From Sitta carolinensis (lineage: Eukaryota > Chordata > Aves > Passeriformes > Sittidae), in contig CM063311.1 of NCBI GenBank assembly GCA_032173965.1, forward strand, positions 310,001-374,000: a DNA stretch of 64,000 nucleotides, read 5' to 3'. Shown here in pieces: positions 1-13,229 of the stretch (position 1 is its first letter; every line of letters starts with the position of its first letter). The translations under genes and the position numbers were made by a program. The notes beneath the pieces were generated by a model. That model saw only the letters and a program-made list of their open reading frames with translations. It ran no database searches and was not told the DNA's origin.

Positions 1-828
1 GATCCCGGAGCGATCCTGGAGCGATCCCGGTGCCGGTCCCGGAGCGATCCCGGAGCGATCCCGGAGCGATCCCGGTGCCAGTCCCGGAGCGATCCCGGTG
101 CCGGTCCCAGAGCGATCCCGGAGTGATCCCGGTGCCGGTCCCAGAGCGATCCCGGTGCCGGTCCCGGTGCGATCCCGGTGCCGGTCCCGGAGCGATCCCG
201 GTGCCGGTCCCGGAGCAATCCCGGAGCGATCCCGGTGCCGGTCCCAGAGCGATCCTGGTGCCGGTCCCGGAGCGATCCCGGAGCGATCCCGGTGCCGATC
301 CCGGAGCGATCGCGGTGCTGGTCCCGGAGCTATCCTGGTGCCGGTCCCGGAGCGATCCCGGAGCGATCCCGGTGCCGATCCCGGAGCAATCCCGGAGCGA
401 TCCCGGTGCCAATCCCGGAGCGATCCCGGAGCGATCCCGGTGCCGATCCCGGAGCGATCCCGGAGCGATCCCGATGCCGATCCCGGGGCGATCTCAAAGC
501 GATCCCGGTGCCTGTCCCGGAGCGATCCCGGAACGATCCCGGTGCCGGTTCCGGAGCGATCCCGGAGCGATCCCGGAGCGATCCCGGAGCGATCCCGGTG
601 CCGGTTCCGGAGCGATCCCCGTGCCGGTCCCGGAGCGATCCCTGTGCCGGTCCTGGAGCGATCCCCGTGCCGGTCCCGGAGCGATCCCGGAGCGATCCCG
701 GTGCCGGTCCCGGGGCGATCCCGGAGCGATCCCGGAGCGATCCCGGAGCGATCCCGGTGCCGGTCCCGGAGCGATCCCCGTGCCCATCCCGCTCCTCGTC
801 CCGGTGCTGGTCTCGGTCTCATTCTCAG
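1..828. repeat. GATCCCGGAGC-type GC-rich minisatellite
   Basis: Tandem 11-12 bp monomers of the forms GATCCCGGAGC, GATCCCGGTGCC and GGTCCCGGAGC fill this block, so a GATC site recurs about every 11-25 bp. Open frames exist on both strands because the array has few stops; their arginine-, serine- and proline-rich products are repeat artefacts. A longer sister array lies at 14900-16377. Confidence 0.95.
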
Positions 829-1533
829 TGTTAGAAATGAGAAGCTTGACTCAGCCAATATATCAAGCAGTAATTCAATGTATTATGGTAAAGTATGAGC
901 AAACCTCAGGGCTGGGGACTGTAGAGGTTTCCCTCACTGACTGCACACCGATTGCTGGGCTTGCTGATATTTATTGAGAAATTATACTACTTCAGCAGCT
1001 TTTTATTTCAAGATTTCTATGTCACAATTCCATCCCTCTTAGGATGTAGTCTTAGGATGTATATCCAGCTTCTATTGTGATATATTCTAGGATGTATATC
1101 CAGATGGTGTGGTCCATCTTCCTTCTTCAGGATGTTCTCACCATTTGTTAGGAGCCTGAGATAAGTTCACATCCCTCTTTTGTTTATTCTAAACCAAAAA
1201 GCTGTAAAGCTACAGTTTAAAAAAATCTTTAATACAAAGCATTATTCTTAAGTTATAATTCAAAGGCTCTCAGTACAAAACAGCCTAAGGTTTTATCAAA
1301 AAGCAACATCCTAAAGTTATAATTTAAATACTCTCACTACAAAACAACTTCAGACTTAGAACAGTTCATTGCGAGCACAGTATTAGTTCAGAGGCCTTCT
1401 CCCGTGTTTTGTTTTCCTCAGTTATAGAATTGATTTTTAGAACAGTCCCGTGGTAGTGGGCTACACATTTTACAATTATAACTGCACAGGTTTCTTTTAT
1501 TTCCATGACACAAACACGACTTTGTATTTCACA
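829..1533 (-). mobile_element. Probable solo LTR (AT-rich), minus strand
   Basis: This AT-rich block between two GC-rich repeats starts TGTTAGAAAT and ends ATTTCACA on the plus strand, giving TG...CA ends with a short inverted repeat. On the minus strand an AATAAA lies near 968-973, about 140 bases before the end, as expected for R-U5. Two internal copies of a roughly 50-bp AT-rich motif are present (near 1215-1290 and 1290-1345). No target duplication is visible and the family is not identified. Confidence 0.45.
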
Positions 1534-1690
1534 TGGGTGCCAGAGCGGTCCCGGTCTCGGTCTCGGTCCCAGAGTGCTCCCACTCTCGGTGCTGCTCTCG
1601 GTTCTGGTGCCGGTCTCAGCCTTGGTGCTGCTGCCAGATCTGGTGCTGATCTCGGTCCCGGTCCTGGAGGTTTTGGGCCCATTTGCTGAG
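1534..1690. repeat. GGTCTCGGT/GGTGCTG-type short tandem repeat
   Basis: Short degenerate monomers (GGTCTCGGTCCC, CTCGGTGCTGC) resemble a diverged version of the GATCCC array. Inverted relatives are at about 14475-14760. Confidence 0.7.
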
Positions 1691-2480
1691 TTCAGGGCAA
1701 ACGGGGCCGGTTCAGGCTGGGATTCACATCCCTGTGTGTGATGTGAGGAATTTTAGGGTGGAGTTTAGGCCCCTTTGGCTGATTTTAGGCCAAATCTGCT
1801 GGGGCGTACACCTGTATGGGAGATATTGGGGTACACAGGGCAGTTGTAGGGTGGATTTTAGGTCCCTTTGGGGGATTTTAGGCTCACATTGGTGGACCTT
1901 CAGCCTATGTAGCTGATTGTAGGCCCTTTTTTTGTGATTTTAAGCCCATTTGGGTGGATTTTAGGCCTCTTTGGGAAATTTAAAGTCCATCCAAGACTTT
2001 TAGGATGATTTTACATCAGCGTGTGTGGGTTTCAGTGTAGCTTGGGTGATTTCAGGTCCCTTTGGGTGATTCTAAGGAAAACCAGGCACTCTAAGGGTGA
2101 CTGTTAAGCATATTTGGGAGATTTAAGAGCGATTTTAAGCCATTTTGTGTGACTTTTGAACAACTTTGGGCAATTTTAGGACTTTTTCATTGGATTTTAG
2201 ATTCCTTAGGATAATTTGGCTGATTATCTGTCACGCCGTAGGGATTTAGGATAGACTTTAGTGCCCGGAAAAGAAATTACAGAGCAAACCTGATCAATTT
2301 CGGGGTAGATTTTAGACCGATTTGGAAAACTGTAGGCAAATTTGGTTTATTTTAGGCGCCTCCGTGTGGATTTGAGGCGGTCTATGTGTGATTTGAATCC
2401 AGATCTGGTACATTTAGGGTGCATTTGCGGCTTTTTAGGGTGATTTTAGTGCAAACCGGCCCGTTTGGGAGTGCGCGTGC
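1691..2480. repeat. Degenerate 'GATTTTAGGCCC' repeat tract
   Basis: Repeated motifs of the form GATTTTAGG followed by CCCTTTGGG recur every 25-35 bp with heavy divergence. No gene, promoter or RNA is recognised. It runs directly into the GC-box array upstream of ZF1. Confidence 0.6.
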
Positions 2481-2768
2481 CTTTGGCCCCGCCCCTTTCC
2501 CCTCCCGGGCCCGCCCTGTCCTTGGCCCCGCCCCTTTCCCCTCCCGGGCCCGCCCTGTCCTTGGCCCCGCCCCTTTCCCCTCCCGGGCCCGCCCTGTCCT
2601 TGGCCCCGCCCCTTTCCTTTCCCGAGCCAGCCCAGTCCTTGGCCCCGCCCCTTTCCCCTCCCGGTCCCGCCCTGTTCTTGGCCCCGCCCCTTTCCCCTCC
2701 CGGTCCCGCCCTGTCCTTGGCCCCGCCCCTTTCCCCTCACGCTTCCCGCCCTTTCCTTTCCCCTCCCG
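2481..2768 (+). repeat. 39-bp GC-box array upstream of ZF1 (about 7 copies)
   Basis: Each 39-bp monomer carries CCCCGCCCCTTTCCCC, a match to the GC box bound by Sp1/KLF proteins. The array lies directly upstream of a CpG island in the orientation of the zinc-finger gene. Since 39 is a multiple of three, long proline/arginine-rich frames run through it on both strands and should not be called genes. A promoter role is inferred. Confidence 0.75.
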
Positions 2769-3402
2769 CCTCGGGCTCGCAGCGGGGCAGGAGCAGCAGG
2801 GAGGGAGGCAGAGGCCGAGCGGCAGCGGGAAGCAGCAGCACAAGAGCACAGCGCCAAGCGCGCGGCTCCAGCGCCGCCTGCACTCGCAGCGCCCCCGGGC
2901 CCCTGGCCCGCATCCCGCAGGTGGCCGGGGAGGGGCAGCTCGGCCCCAAGAGCCCGGCGGGTGGCTGGGTTTGGGGTTTTTTGGGGGGGATTTTCGGAGC
3001 TCGCGGGGCTCCAAAGGCGAGGCGCAGGTGGCCTTTGGGGGGACATGGCGGGGTGTCCGGGAGGTGTTTTTGTGGGGTGGCGGTGCCGGTGTGGGCAGAG
3101 CCCCGTCGGGGGCGGGTGGCTGCGGGTCCCGGCGCGGTGGGGGTTGGGCTGCCCGGGCCGGGCCCTCCGAGCTCGGGCGGGGCCGCGTGGGGAGCGCGCG
3201 GGAGCGGCGGGGGCGGGGGGACCCCGGGATTGGGGAGCGCCGGGAGAGCCGCGGCTTCCCCGAGCGGGACCGCGGAGAGAGGAGAGCCCAGAGCCCCAGA
3301 GCGGGCAGCCCGAGAGGGTCCCTGAGGCAGGGGGTGCTGGGGGCTGGAGGGGCCGCATGGCCGGGAAATGGGTTGGGGGGTGGCGGTGGTGGAAATGGCT
3401 GC
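2769..3402 (+). promoter_or_regulatory. CpG-island promoter and candidate first exon of ZF1
   Basis: Very GC- and CpG-rich sequence conserved in all units. A candidate non-coding first exon, starting shortly after the GC boxes, ends in CCCGCAG at 2920 with a GT donor at 2921. A second GC-rich block at about 3230-3400 contains an ATG (3358) opening only 18 codons. No TATA box is seen, so this is consistent with a TATA-less Sp1-type promoter. Exon limits are inferred. Confidence 0.5.
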
Positions 3403-3711
3403 TCCCAGTATGAGCCCAGGGACTTGCAGGGGGATTCCAGTCGCTCCCAGTATGAGCCCAGGGACTTGCAGGGGGATTCCAGTCACTCCCAGTATGAGCC
3501 CAGGGTATTACAGGGGGATTCCAGTCGCTCCCAGTATGAGCCCAGGGTCTTACAGGGGATTCCAGTCGCTCCCAGTATGAGCCCAGGGACTTGCAGGGGG
3601 ATTCCAGTCGCTCCCAGTATGAGCCCAGGGACTTGCAGGGTCATTCCAGTCGCTCCCAGTAGGAGCCCAGGGTCTTGCAGGGTCATTCCAGTCGCTCCCA
3701 GTATGAGCCCA
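3403..3711. repeat. 42-bp minisatellite, distal block, ZF1
   Basis: About seven 42-bp monomers built on CCCAGTATGAGCCCAGGG followed by CTTGCAGGG and ATTCCAGTCGCT. It is continuous in type with 4349-4655, from which it is separated by the LTR at 3712-4348. Confidence 0.95.
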
Positions 3712-4348
3712 TGTGGGATCTGGCAGGCCCACCGCGGCACTACCGTGGAGGGAGGCCCCTGAGATGGGGAAGCGGGCCTCCTGAAGAACTAAGGAGCATT
3801 ACACAATAACAAAGGCCAGACCCCGTAGATAAGGAGAACACTTTTTGTTTACGGAGACCCACAATTCTTTGAGGGATTTTATGTAGATCTGTTGTAACCC
3901 ATCGGTTTGTACCCCCCCACACCCACCTATGTACCCTTATAAAAACCTCTGTACTTTTCCCCAGACTTTGGGAAATTCTCGTCACTGGCTCCCCTCGGCT
4001 GGGTGCTTTGCAATAAATTTACGCCCTGTGGAATGGCCATACGAGTCCCTCATCTCTCTCTCCCCGTGCTGGCTGTGAAGGGGTTGCCTTGCAAGATCAC
4101 TGAGCTGAATTCACTGAGCTGAACTCAGTGAGCTGAATTCACTGAGCTGAACTCACTGAGCTGAATTCACTGAGGTGAATTCACTGTAGCCCGCCGTGGC
4201 TCCTACCCTGCTAAGGCACCCCTAGGCTAGTTGAGGGAAAGCCGCTGGCTCCCTGGAAGGCATTCTCTGAGGAGAGTACCTCTCTGGGGTAGACCCGGCT
4301 ATCCTGGCCTGAGACCTCTCAGGCCCCTTCCCGGCGGAGCCGACCTTA
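3712..4348 (+). mobile_element. Solo LTR, family B, inserted in the 42-bp repeat
   Basis: The block begins TGTGGGATCTGG and ends GACCTTA. It is flanked on both sides by AGCCCA (3706-3711 and 4349-4354), a likely 6-bp target duplication. It has a TATAAAA box at 3938 and AATAAA at 4012-4017. Inside it, 4099-4195 is an array of about seven 14-bp CTGAGCTGAACTCA-like monomers. The end is TA rather than the usual CA, so the 3' boundary is slightly uncertain. Confidence 0.7.
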
Positions 4349-4655
4349 AGCCCAGGGTCTTACAGGGGGATTCCAGTCGCTCCCAGTATGAGCCCAGGGA
4401 CTTGAGGGTCATTCCAGTCGCTCCCAGTATGAGCCCAGGGACTTGCAGGGGGATTCCAGTCGCTCCCAGTAGGAGCCCAGGGACTTGCAGGGGGATTCCA
4501 GTCGCTCCCAGTATGAGCCCAGGAACTTGCAGGGGGATTCCAGTCGCTCCCAGTATGAGCCCAGGGACTTGCAGGGGGATTCCTGTTGCTCCCAGTATGA
4601 GCCCAGGGTCTTGCAGGGTCATTCCAGTCACTCCCAGTAGGAGCCCAGTCACTCC
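4349..4655. repeat. 42-bp minisatellite, proximal block, ZF1
   Basis: About seven copies, continuing the monomer interrupted by the LTR at 3712-4348 and ending 260 bases before the first recognised coding exon of ZF1. The bases between hold only intron-like sequence with a pyrimidine-rich run before the acceptor at 4915. Confidence 0.95.
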
Positions 4656-4915
4656 CAGCATCCCTAAATGGGAGAGGGAAGAGGGGGGAGCTTTTCGTGT
4701 TCCTGGGACTCCCAGCAGCCAGAGGGAAGGGGGAAACACAAACCCCAAAAGGGGAGACCCCAGAGACGGGGAACACCTGGGAGGCATTTCCAGGGCTGGA
4801 TGTTGGTGTTTGGGAGGTTTTTATGGACCCCAGATGGCCGGGGACAGCTAGAGATTCACTTTTGCTCAGGGACTTTGACATTCCACATGCTCAGCCCTTG
4901 TTTTTCCCAAACCAG

Positions 4916-6380
<1,465 letters not shown>

Positions 6381-6541
6381 GGGAAGAGATTTCACCCAGC
6401 TCTATCTTCACCCAGCACCAGCGGAGGCACCGGTAAGGGAAGCCCTGCGAGTGCCCCGAGTGCGGGCAGAGCTTCGTGCGCTGCCCCAACTCCATCCCCC
6501 CTGGAGCACCCACAGTGGGCTGAGCCCTGGTGTCCCACATT

Positions 6542-6828
6542 TGTGGAAGATAGGGTGCGGTGAACGGAAGATATCGTTCTGTACGGGAAGACAGGGTCAC
6601 CCCCCACATAACCAACAGTCATATTAAGTTAGCCAAGAGTTTGAAGCTTATTACGTAAGCGGACGGATATGATGGCAAGAACTGCAACACATATAACGCT
6701 GTGTAACCCTGAATAAACTGCCATTTTGCCATCCATCACATTGATTCTTGTGAGCATTTGTTCCGAGCAGTCTGAGGTGGCTGCCGTGCCGTTCCCCAAC
6801 CAGGTCGCCACGCCTCGCTGAGGCGACA
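6542..6828 (+). mobile_element. ERV LTR, family A (5' LTR), behind ZF1
   Basis: A 287-bp LTR, TGTGGAAGAT...GCGACA, lies in the ZF1 tail after CCCACATT, the same site as in every unit that carries it. AATAAA is at 6712-6717. A primer-binding-site-like sequence and a gag fragment follow directly, so this is the 5' LTR of a truncated provirus. Confidence 0.85.
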
Positions 6829-6830
6829 AA

Positions 6831-6848
6831 TGGTGCTGAATCCCGGGA
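6831..6848 (+). other. Putative retroviral primer-binding site
   Basis: TGGTGCTGAATCCCGGGA sits two bases after the LTR, the expected position. It resembles the complement of the tRNA-Phe 3' end (by my recollection 16 of 18 positions). The same 18 bases are found at 23319-23336 and, inverted, next to the other family-A LTRs. Confidence 0.6.
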
Positions 6849-6944
6849 ATCATCCGGGAAACGGGGATCGCCTGGACGGGTGAACGGCGGCCGGAGCGGC
6901 TGGAGCAGCCCGGCGGGGAGGACGCTCCCGGACCGGCGAGGAGG

Positions 6945-7945
6945 ATGGAAGCCCTCGTGAAGGTCGTATCGCAGTTTCATAGTCAATTGATTGGAAGCCT
7001 AAAGATTTTCCTTCTGCCGTTACGCGGCTTTTACCAATTGGTGTCATTGACCGTCCGGTGGAGATTGTGCACCCAGAAATATGGGGGAAAGGCACCAATG
7101 CTTCAGCTGCTATGTCGTCCGGGAGTGGGAAAAACCTTAAATCGTGGGGGAGAGTCAAACAGGCTCTGCAAAAAGCTGTGCAAGAGCAAGAGACCTGGAG
7201 AGGCGCTCAGCAATGTGTGCTTGCTGTGCCAAAGCTGGGAATCGGGGCAGCCACACAAACCGCGGACAGCTGCGACATCGCTGAGTTCAACAACTCCCGA
7301 GAGCAGGGGCGTTCCCCCTCACCCCCGCGACAACCCAGCCCCGTCCCCGGTTGTTCCCCTGACTGTAACTCGTCCGTGGAACAACAGAAATCCTCACAAG
7401 ATGAGCCCGGGCGCGCCACGGACGGGTCAGAGCCCGAAAAACCCTGGGAAAGACCTCCGCCTTCTGCCCCCCAAAATGGCGCTGGGCAGCAGGACGAAGG
7501 GCGGGGTGTAGATAACCCTGGTGTGCGGAATGCGGAGTGCAGGAATGTTAGACATAAAAGTGAAGGTAAGGAAAGTTGGGAGGAGGGGAAGAGTAGAGTT
7601 GATAGTGGAAAAGAAAAGCCCATTGCAAGTGTCCGCCGCTAAGTGCATCCCTATAATGTAAGAACCTCCCTCGGCAGGAGGCGGGGCGGGCAAAGGGGGA
7701 GGGAAATCCCAGGGAAAAGGGGCGGGGGTGGAGCCCAAGGCAATGGATCCGGAGTTTGGAAGTGTCCAGACAGTCGACTTCTGGCTCTGAGTGTGGACCG
7801 CAGCTGGGACGAGTGGCGTGGTGAGTGGTCTGTGACTGGCTCTGAGGAAGAGAGGCTGGAGGCACACAGAATCGGTGATTCCAATACTACTGCTTGGGGT
7901 AAAGAGAAGCTAGAAAAAGAACGAACTCTGCTCACAGACTGCAGA
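6945..7945 (+). pseudogene. Truncated ERV gag (matrix end), behind ZF1
   Basis: An ATG at 6945 opens a 188-codon frame, but the stretch that looks like Gag continues in another frame from about 7058, with a helical segment around LKSWGRVKQALQKAVQEQ followed by a proline/serine-rich, low-complexity region. That frame meets a TAA at 7640-7642 and remains open beyond it to about 7940, where the minisatellite begins. The frame change and the TAA are shared by the sister copies. Relation to the matrix part of class II (alpharetrovirus-like) Gag is an inference. Capsid, protease, polymerase and envelope are absent. Confidence 0.55.
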
Positions 7946-7960
7946 GAAATAATAATAATT

Positions 7961-8610
7961 TCCTGCAGCCCTAACTGCATTTTCGGGGTCTCTGACCCCA
8001 TTTCCTGCAGCCCTAGCCCCATTTTCGGGGTCTCTTACCCCATTTTCAGGTTCCCTAATAAAATTTCCTACACCCCCAACCCCATTTTCTCTGTCCCTAA
8101 CCCCATTTTCGAGGTCCTTAACACCAGTTTTGCGGTCCCTGACCCTATTTTCGGGTTGCCTTGCCCCATTTTCTGCAACCCTAGCCCCATTTTTGGGAAG
8201 CTGGTCCCCATTTTCTGCACCTGTAACCCCATTTTGGGGTCCCTGACCCCAGTTTCTGCACACGTAACCCCATTTCCTGCACCCCTAACCCCATTTTTTG
8301 CAGCCCTAACCCCATTTTCGGGGTCTCTGACCCCATTTCCTGCAGCCCTAACCCCATTTTCAGGGTCTCTGACCCCATTTTCGGGCTCCCTAACACAATT
8401 TCCTACCCCCCCAACCCCATTTTCTGGGTCTTTAACGACATTTTTAGGGTCCCTAACCCCATTTTCTGCACCCGTCACACCATTTCTTACACCCGTAATG
8501 CCATTTCCTGCACCCCTAAACCCATTTTCGGGGTTTCAAAACAATTTTCTGCACCCCTAACCGCATTTTGGGGGTCCCTGACCCCATTTTACGGGTCCCT
8601 TAGCCAGTTC
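7961..8610. repeat. 'ACCCCATTTTCGGGGTCTCTG' minisatellite behind gag (ZF1 unit)
   Basis: About thirty 21-bp monomers with variants TTTCCTGCAGCCCTAA and TTTTCTGCACCCCTAA replace the rest of the provirus. The minus strand is rich in runs of four G. Open frames through the array are artefacts of the 21-bp period. Confidence 0.9.
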
Positions 8611-8623
8611 CCCCCCCCCGCAG

Positions 8624-8770
8624 GAGGACATGCAGGGCTGGCTGCGGGCGCTGGCCGCCAGCGCGCAGGAACACGCCGAGCTGGCCCGGTGGCACCAGGG
8701 GCTCCTCACCACCTCCTGCACCGACGAGGGGCTGCCCCGGCGCGACCCCGACCACGCCCGGCGGAGGTGA
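8624..8770 (+). CDS. Orphan terminal exon, 48 codons, possibly the end of a PH domain
   Basis: A C-rich tract and CAG acceptor (8621-8623) are followed by 48 codons and TGA at 8768-8770. The product begins EDMQGWLRALAASAQEH. The pattern of acidic residue, W-L and A-L is like the C-terminal helix of pleckstrin-homology domains, for example in beta-spectrins, but I cannot name the gene. The acceptor, frame and stop are preserved in six copies, so it looks like a real last exon carried along with the unit. No upstream exon of this gene is seen. Confidence 0.4.
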   Translation, partial: EDMQGWLRALAASAQEHAELARWHQGLLTTSCTDEGLPRRDPDHARRR

Positions 8771-8946
8771 CCCCCCAAAAAAAAACCCCATCTGGGGGTC
8801 CTGGTTCCCCCAAAACCCCGACTTTGTGGTCCTGAGCCCGCCAAAACCCGAGTTTGGGGTCTTGAGCCCTCCGAAACCCTGAGTTTGGGGTCTTGAGCCC
8901 CCCAAAACGCTGAGTTTGGGGTTCTGGTCCCACCAAACACCCCCAC
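8771..8946. repeat. 'GGGGTCTTGAGCCC' minisatellite after orphan exon
   Basis: About five monomers of 36 bp or so alternating GAGTTTGGGGTCTTGAGCCC and CCCAAAACCC forms. It joins the stop of the orphan exon to the GC-box array. Confidence 0.85.
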
Positions 8947-9220
8947 TTTCCCCTCACGCTTCCCGCCCTGTGCTTGGCCCCGCCCCTTTCCCCTCCCGGG
9001 CCCGCCCTGTCCTTGTCCCCGCCCCTTTCCCCACCCGGACCCGCCCTGTCCTTGGCCCCGCCCCTTTCCCCTCACGCTTCCCGCCCTGTCCTTGGCCCCG
9101 CCCCTTTCCCCTCCCGGGCCCGCCCTGTCCTTGGCCCCGCCCCTTTCCCCTCCCGGTCCCGCCCTGTCCTTGGCCCCGCCCCTTTCCCCTCACGCTTCCC
9201 GCCCTTTCCTTTCCCCTCCC
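8947..9220 (+). repeat. GC-box array upstream of ZF2 (about 7 copies)
   Basis: Same 39-bp monomer as at 2481-2768, with CACGCTTCCCG and CCCGGGCCCG spacer variants alternating. Confidence 0.75.
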
Positions 9221-9856
9221 GCCTCGGGCTCGCAGCGGGGCAGGAGCAGCAGGGAGGGAGGCAGAGGCCGAGCGGCAGCGGGAAGCAGCAGCACAAGAGC
9301 ACAGCGCCAAGCGCGCGGCTCCAGCGCCGCCTGCACTCGCAGCGCCCCCGGGCCCCTGGCCCGCATCCCGCAGGTGGCCGGGGAGGGGCAGCTCGGCCCC
9401 AAGAGCCCGGCGGGTGGCTGGGTTTGGGGTTTTTTGGGGGGGATGTTCGGGGCTCGCGGGGCTCCAAAGGCGAGGCGCAGGTGGCCTTTGGGGGGACATG
9501 GCGGGGTGTCCGGGAGGTGTTTTTGTGGGGTGGCGGTGCCGGTGTGGGCAGAGCCCCGTCGGGGGCGGGTGGCTGCGGGTCCCGGCGCGGTGGGGGTTGG
9601 GCTGCCCGGGCCGGGCCCTCCGAGCTCGGGCGGGGCCGCGTGGGGAGCGCGCGGGAGCGGCGGGGGCGGGGGGACCCCGGGATTGGGGAGCGCCGGGAGA
9701 GCCGCGGCTTCCCCGAGCGGGACCGCGGAGAGAGGAGAGCCCAGAGCCCCAGAGCGGGCAGCCCGAGAGGGTCCCTGAGGCAGGGGGTGCTGGGGGCTGG
9801 AGGGGCCGCATGGCCGGGAAATGGGTTGGGGGGTGGCGGTGGTGGAAATGGCTGCT
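9221..9856 (+). promoter_or_regulatory. CpG-island promoter and candidate first exon of ZF2
   Basis: Nearly identical to 2769-3402. The candidate donor is at 9374 after CCCGCAG. Confidence 0.5.
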
Positions 9857-10291
9857 CCCAGTATGAGCCCAGGGACTGGCAGGGGGATTCCAGTCGCTCC
9901 CAGTAGGAGCCCAGGGACTGGCAGGGGGATTCCAGTCGCTCCCAGTATGAGCCCAGGGACTTGCAGGGGGATTCCAGTCGCTCCCAGTATGAGCCCAGGG
10001 ACTGGCAGGGGGATTCCAGTCGCTCCCAGTATGAGCCCAGGGTCTTGCAGGGTCATTCCAGTCGCTCCCAGTATGAGCCCAGGGTCTTGCAGGGTCATTC
10101 CAGTCGCTCCCAGTATGAGCCCAGGGTCTTGCAGGGTCATTCCAGTCGCTCCCAGTATGAGCCCAGGGACTTGCAGGGGGATTCCAGTCGCTCCCAGTAT
10201 GATCCTAGGGATTAGCAGGGGGATTCCAGTCGCTCCCAGTATGAGCCCAGGGTCTTGCAGGGTCATTCCAGTCGCTCCCAGTATGAGCCCA
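9857..10291. repeat. 42-bp minisatellite, distal block, ZF2
   Basis: About ten monomers; one variant near 10200 reads GATCCTAGGGATTAGC, a diagnostic change shared with the ZF4 unit. Confidence 0.95.
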
Positions 10292-11040
10292 TGTGGGATC
10301 TGGCAGGCCCACCGCGGCACCGCCGTGGAGGGAGGCCCCTGAGATGGGGAAGCGGGCCTCCTGAAGAGATAAGGAGCATTACACAATAACAAAGGCCAGA
10401 CCCCCTAGATAAGGAGAACACTTTTTGTTTACGGAGACCCACAATTCTTTGAGGGATTTTATGTAGATCTGTTGTAACCCATCGGTTTGTACCCCCCCAC
10501 ACCCACCTCTGTACCCTTATAAAAACCTCTGTACTTTTCCCCAGACTTTGGGGATTTCTCATCACTGGCTCCCCTCCGCTGGGTGCTTTGCAATAAATTT
10601 ACCCCCTGTGGAATGGCCACATGAGTCCCTCATCTCTCTCTCCCCGTGCCGGCTGAGAAGGGGTTGCCTTGCAAGATCACTGAGCTGAACTCACTGAGCT
10701 GAAGTCACTGAGCTGAAGTCACTGAGCTGAACTCACTGAGCTGAACTCACTGAGCTGAACTCACTGAGCTGAACTCACTGAGCTGAACTCACTGAGCTGA
10801 ATTCACTGAGCTGAACTCACTGAGCTGAACTCACTGAGCTGAACTCACTGAGCTGAATTCACTGAGCTGAATTCACTGTAGCCCGCCGTGGCTCCTACCC
10901 TGCTAAGGCACCCCTAGGCTAGCCGAGGGAAAGCCGCTGGCTCCCTGGAAGGCATTCTCTGAGGAGAGTACCTCTCTGGGGTAGACCCGGCTATCCTGGC
11001 CTGAGACCTCTCTGGCCCCTTCCCGGCAGAGCCGACGTTA
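10292..11040 (+). mobile_element. Solo LTR, family B, ZF2 unit
   Basis: TGTGGGATC...GACGTTA with flanking AGCCCA on both sides. The internal 14-bp array (about 10676-10878) has roughly 14 copies, twice that of the ZF1 copy. Confidence 0.7.
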
Positions 11041-11262
11041 AGCCCAGGGTCTTACAGGGGGATTCCAGTCGCTACCAGTATGAGCCCAGGGACTTGAGGG
11101 TCATTCCAGTCGCTCCCAGTATGAGCCCAGGGACTTGCAGGGTCATTCCAGTTGCTCCCAGTATGAGCCCAGGGACTTGCAGGGGGATTCCTGTTGCTCC
11201 CAGTATGAGCCCAGGGACTTGCAGGGTCATTCCAGTCGCTCCCAGTAGGAGCCCAGTCACTC
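11041..11262. repeat. 42-bp minisatellite, proximal block, ZF2
   Basis: About five monomers, ending before intron-like sequence that leads to exon A at 11524. Confidence 0.95.
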
Positions 11263-11523
11263 CCAGCATCCCTAAATGGGAGAGGGAAGAGGGGGGAGCT
11301 TTTCGTGTTCCTGGGACTCCCAGCAGCCAGAGGGAGGGGGAAAACACAAACCCCAAAAGGGGAGACTCCAGAGACGGGGAACACCTGGGAGGCATTTCCA
11401 GGGCTCGATGTTGGTGTTTGGGAGGTTTTTATGGACCCCAGATGGCCGGGGACTGCTAGAGATGGACTTGGGCACAGGGACTTTGACATTCCACATGCTC
11501 AGCCCTTGTTTTTCCCAAACCAG

Positions 11524-13229
<1,706 letters not shown>

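Noticed and set aside
30..977. Long reading frames (up to 315 codons) in the GATCCC arrays on both strands
   Set aside because: They follow the repeat period in several frames at once, have low-complexity Arg/Ser/Pro/Gly content and no start context or splice signals.
3403..3711. 42-bp arrays as a CRISPR array
   Set aside because: No repeat-spacer alternation; monomers are contiguous and the context is a vertebrate genome.
2382..3762. Frames of 200-450 codons through GC boxes, CpG island and 42-bp repeats
   Set aside because: 39 and 42 are multiples of three, so repeat arrays stay open in all frames. The predicted products change completely with one-base indels between copies.
4660..4915. 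Coding exon upstream of exon A (frame starting MFLGLPAARG)
   Set aside because: It overlaps the polypyrimidine acceptor of exon A, changes frame among copies (stretches near 20600 and 60655 have indels) and lacks a donor.
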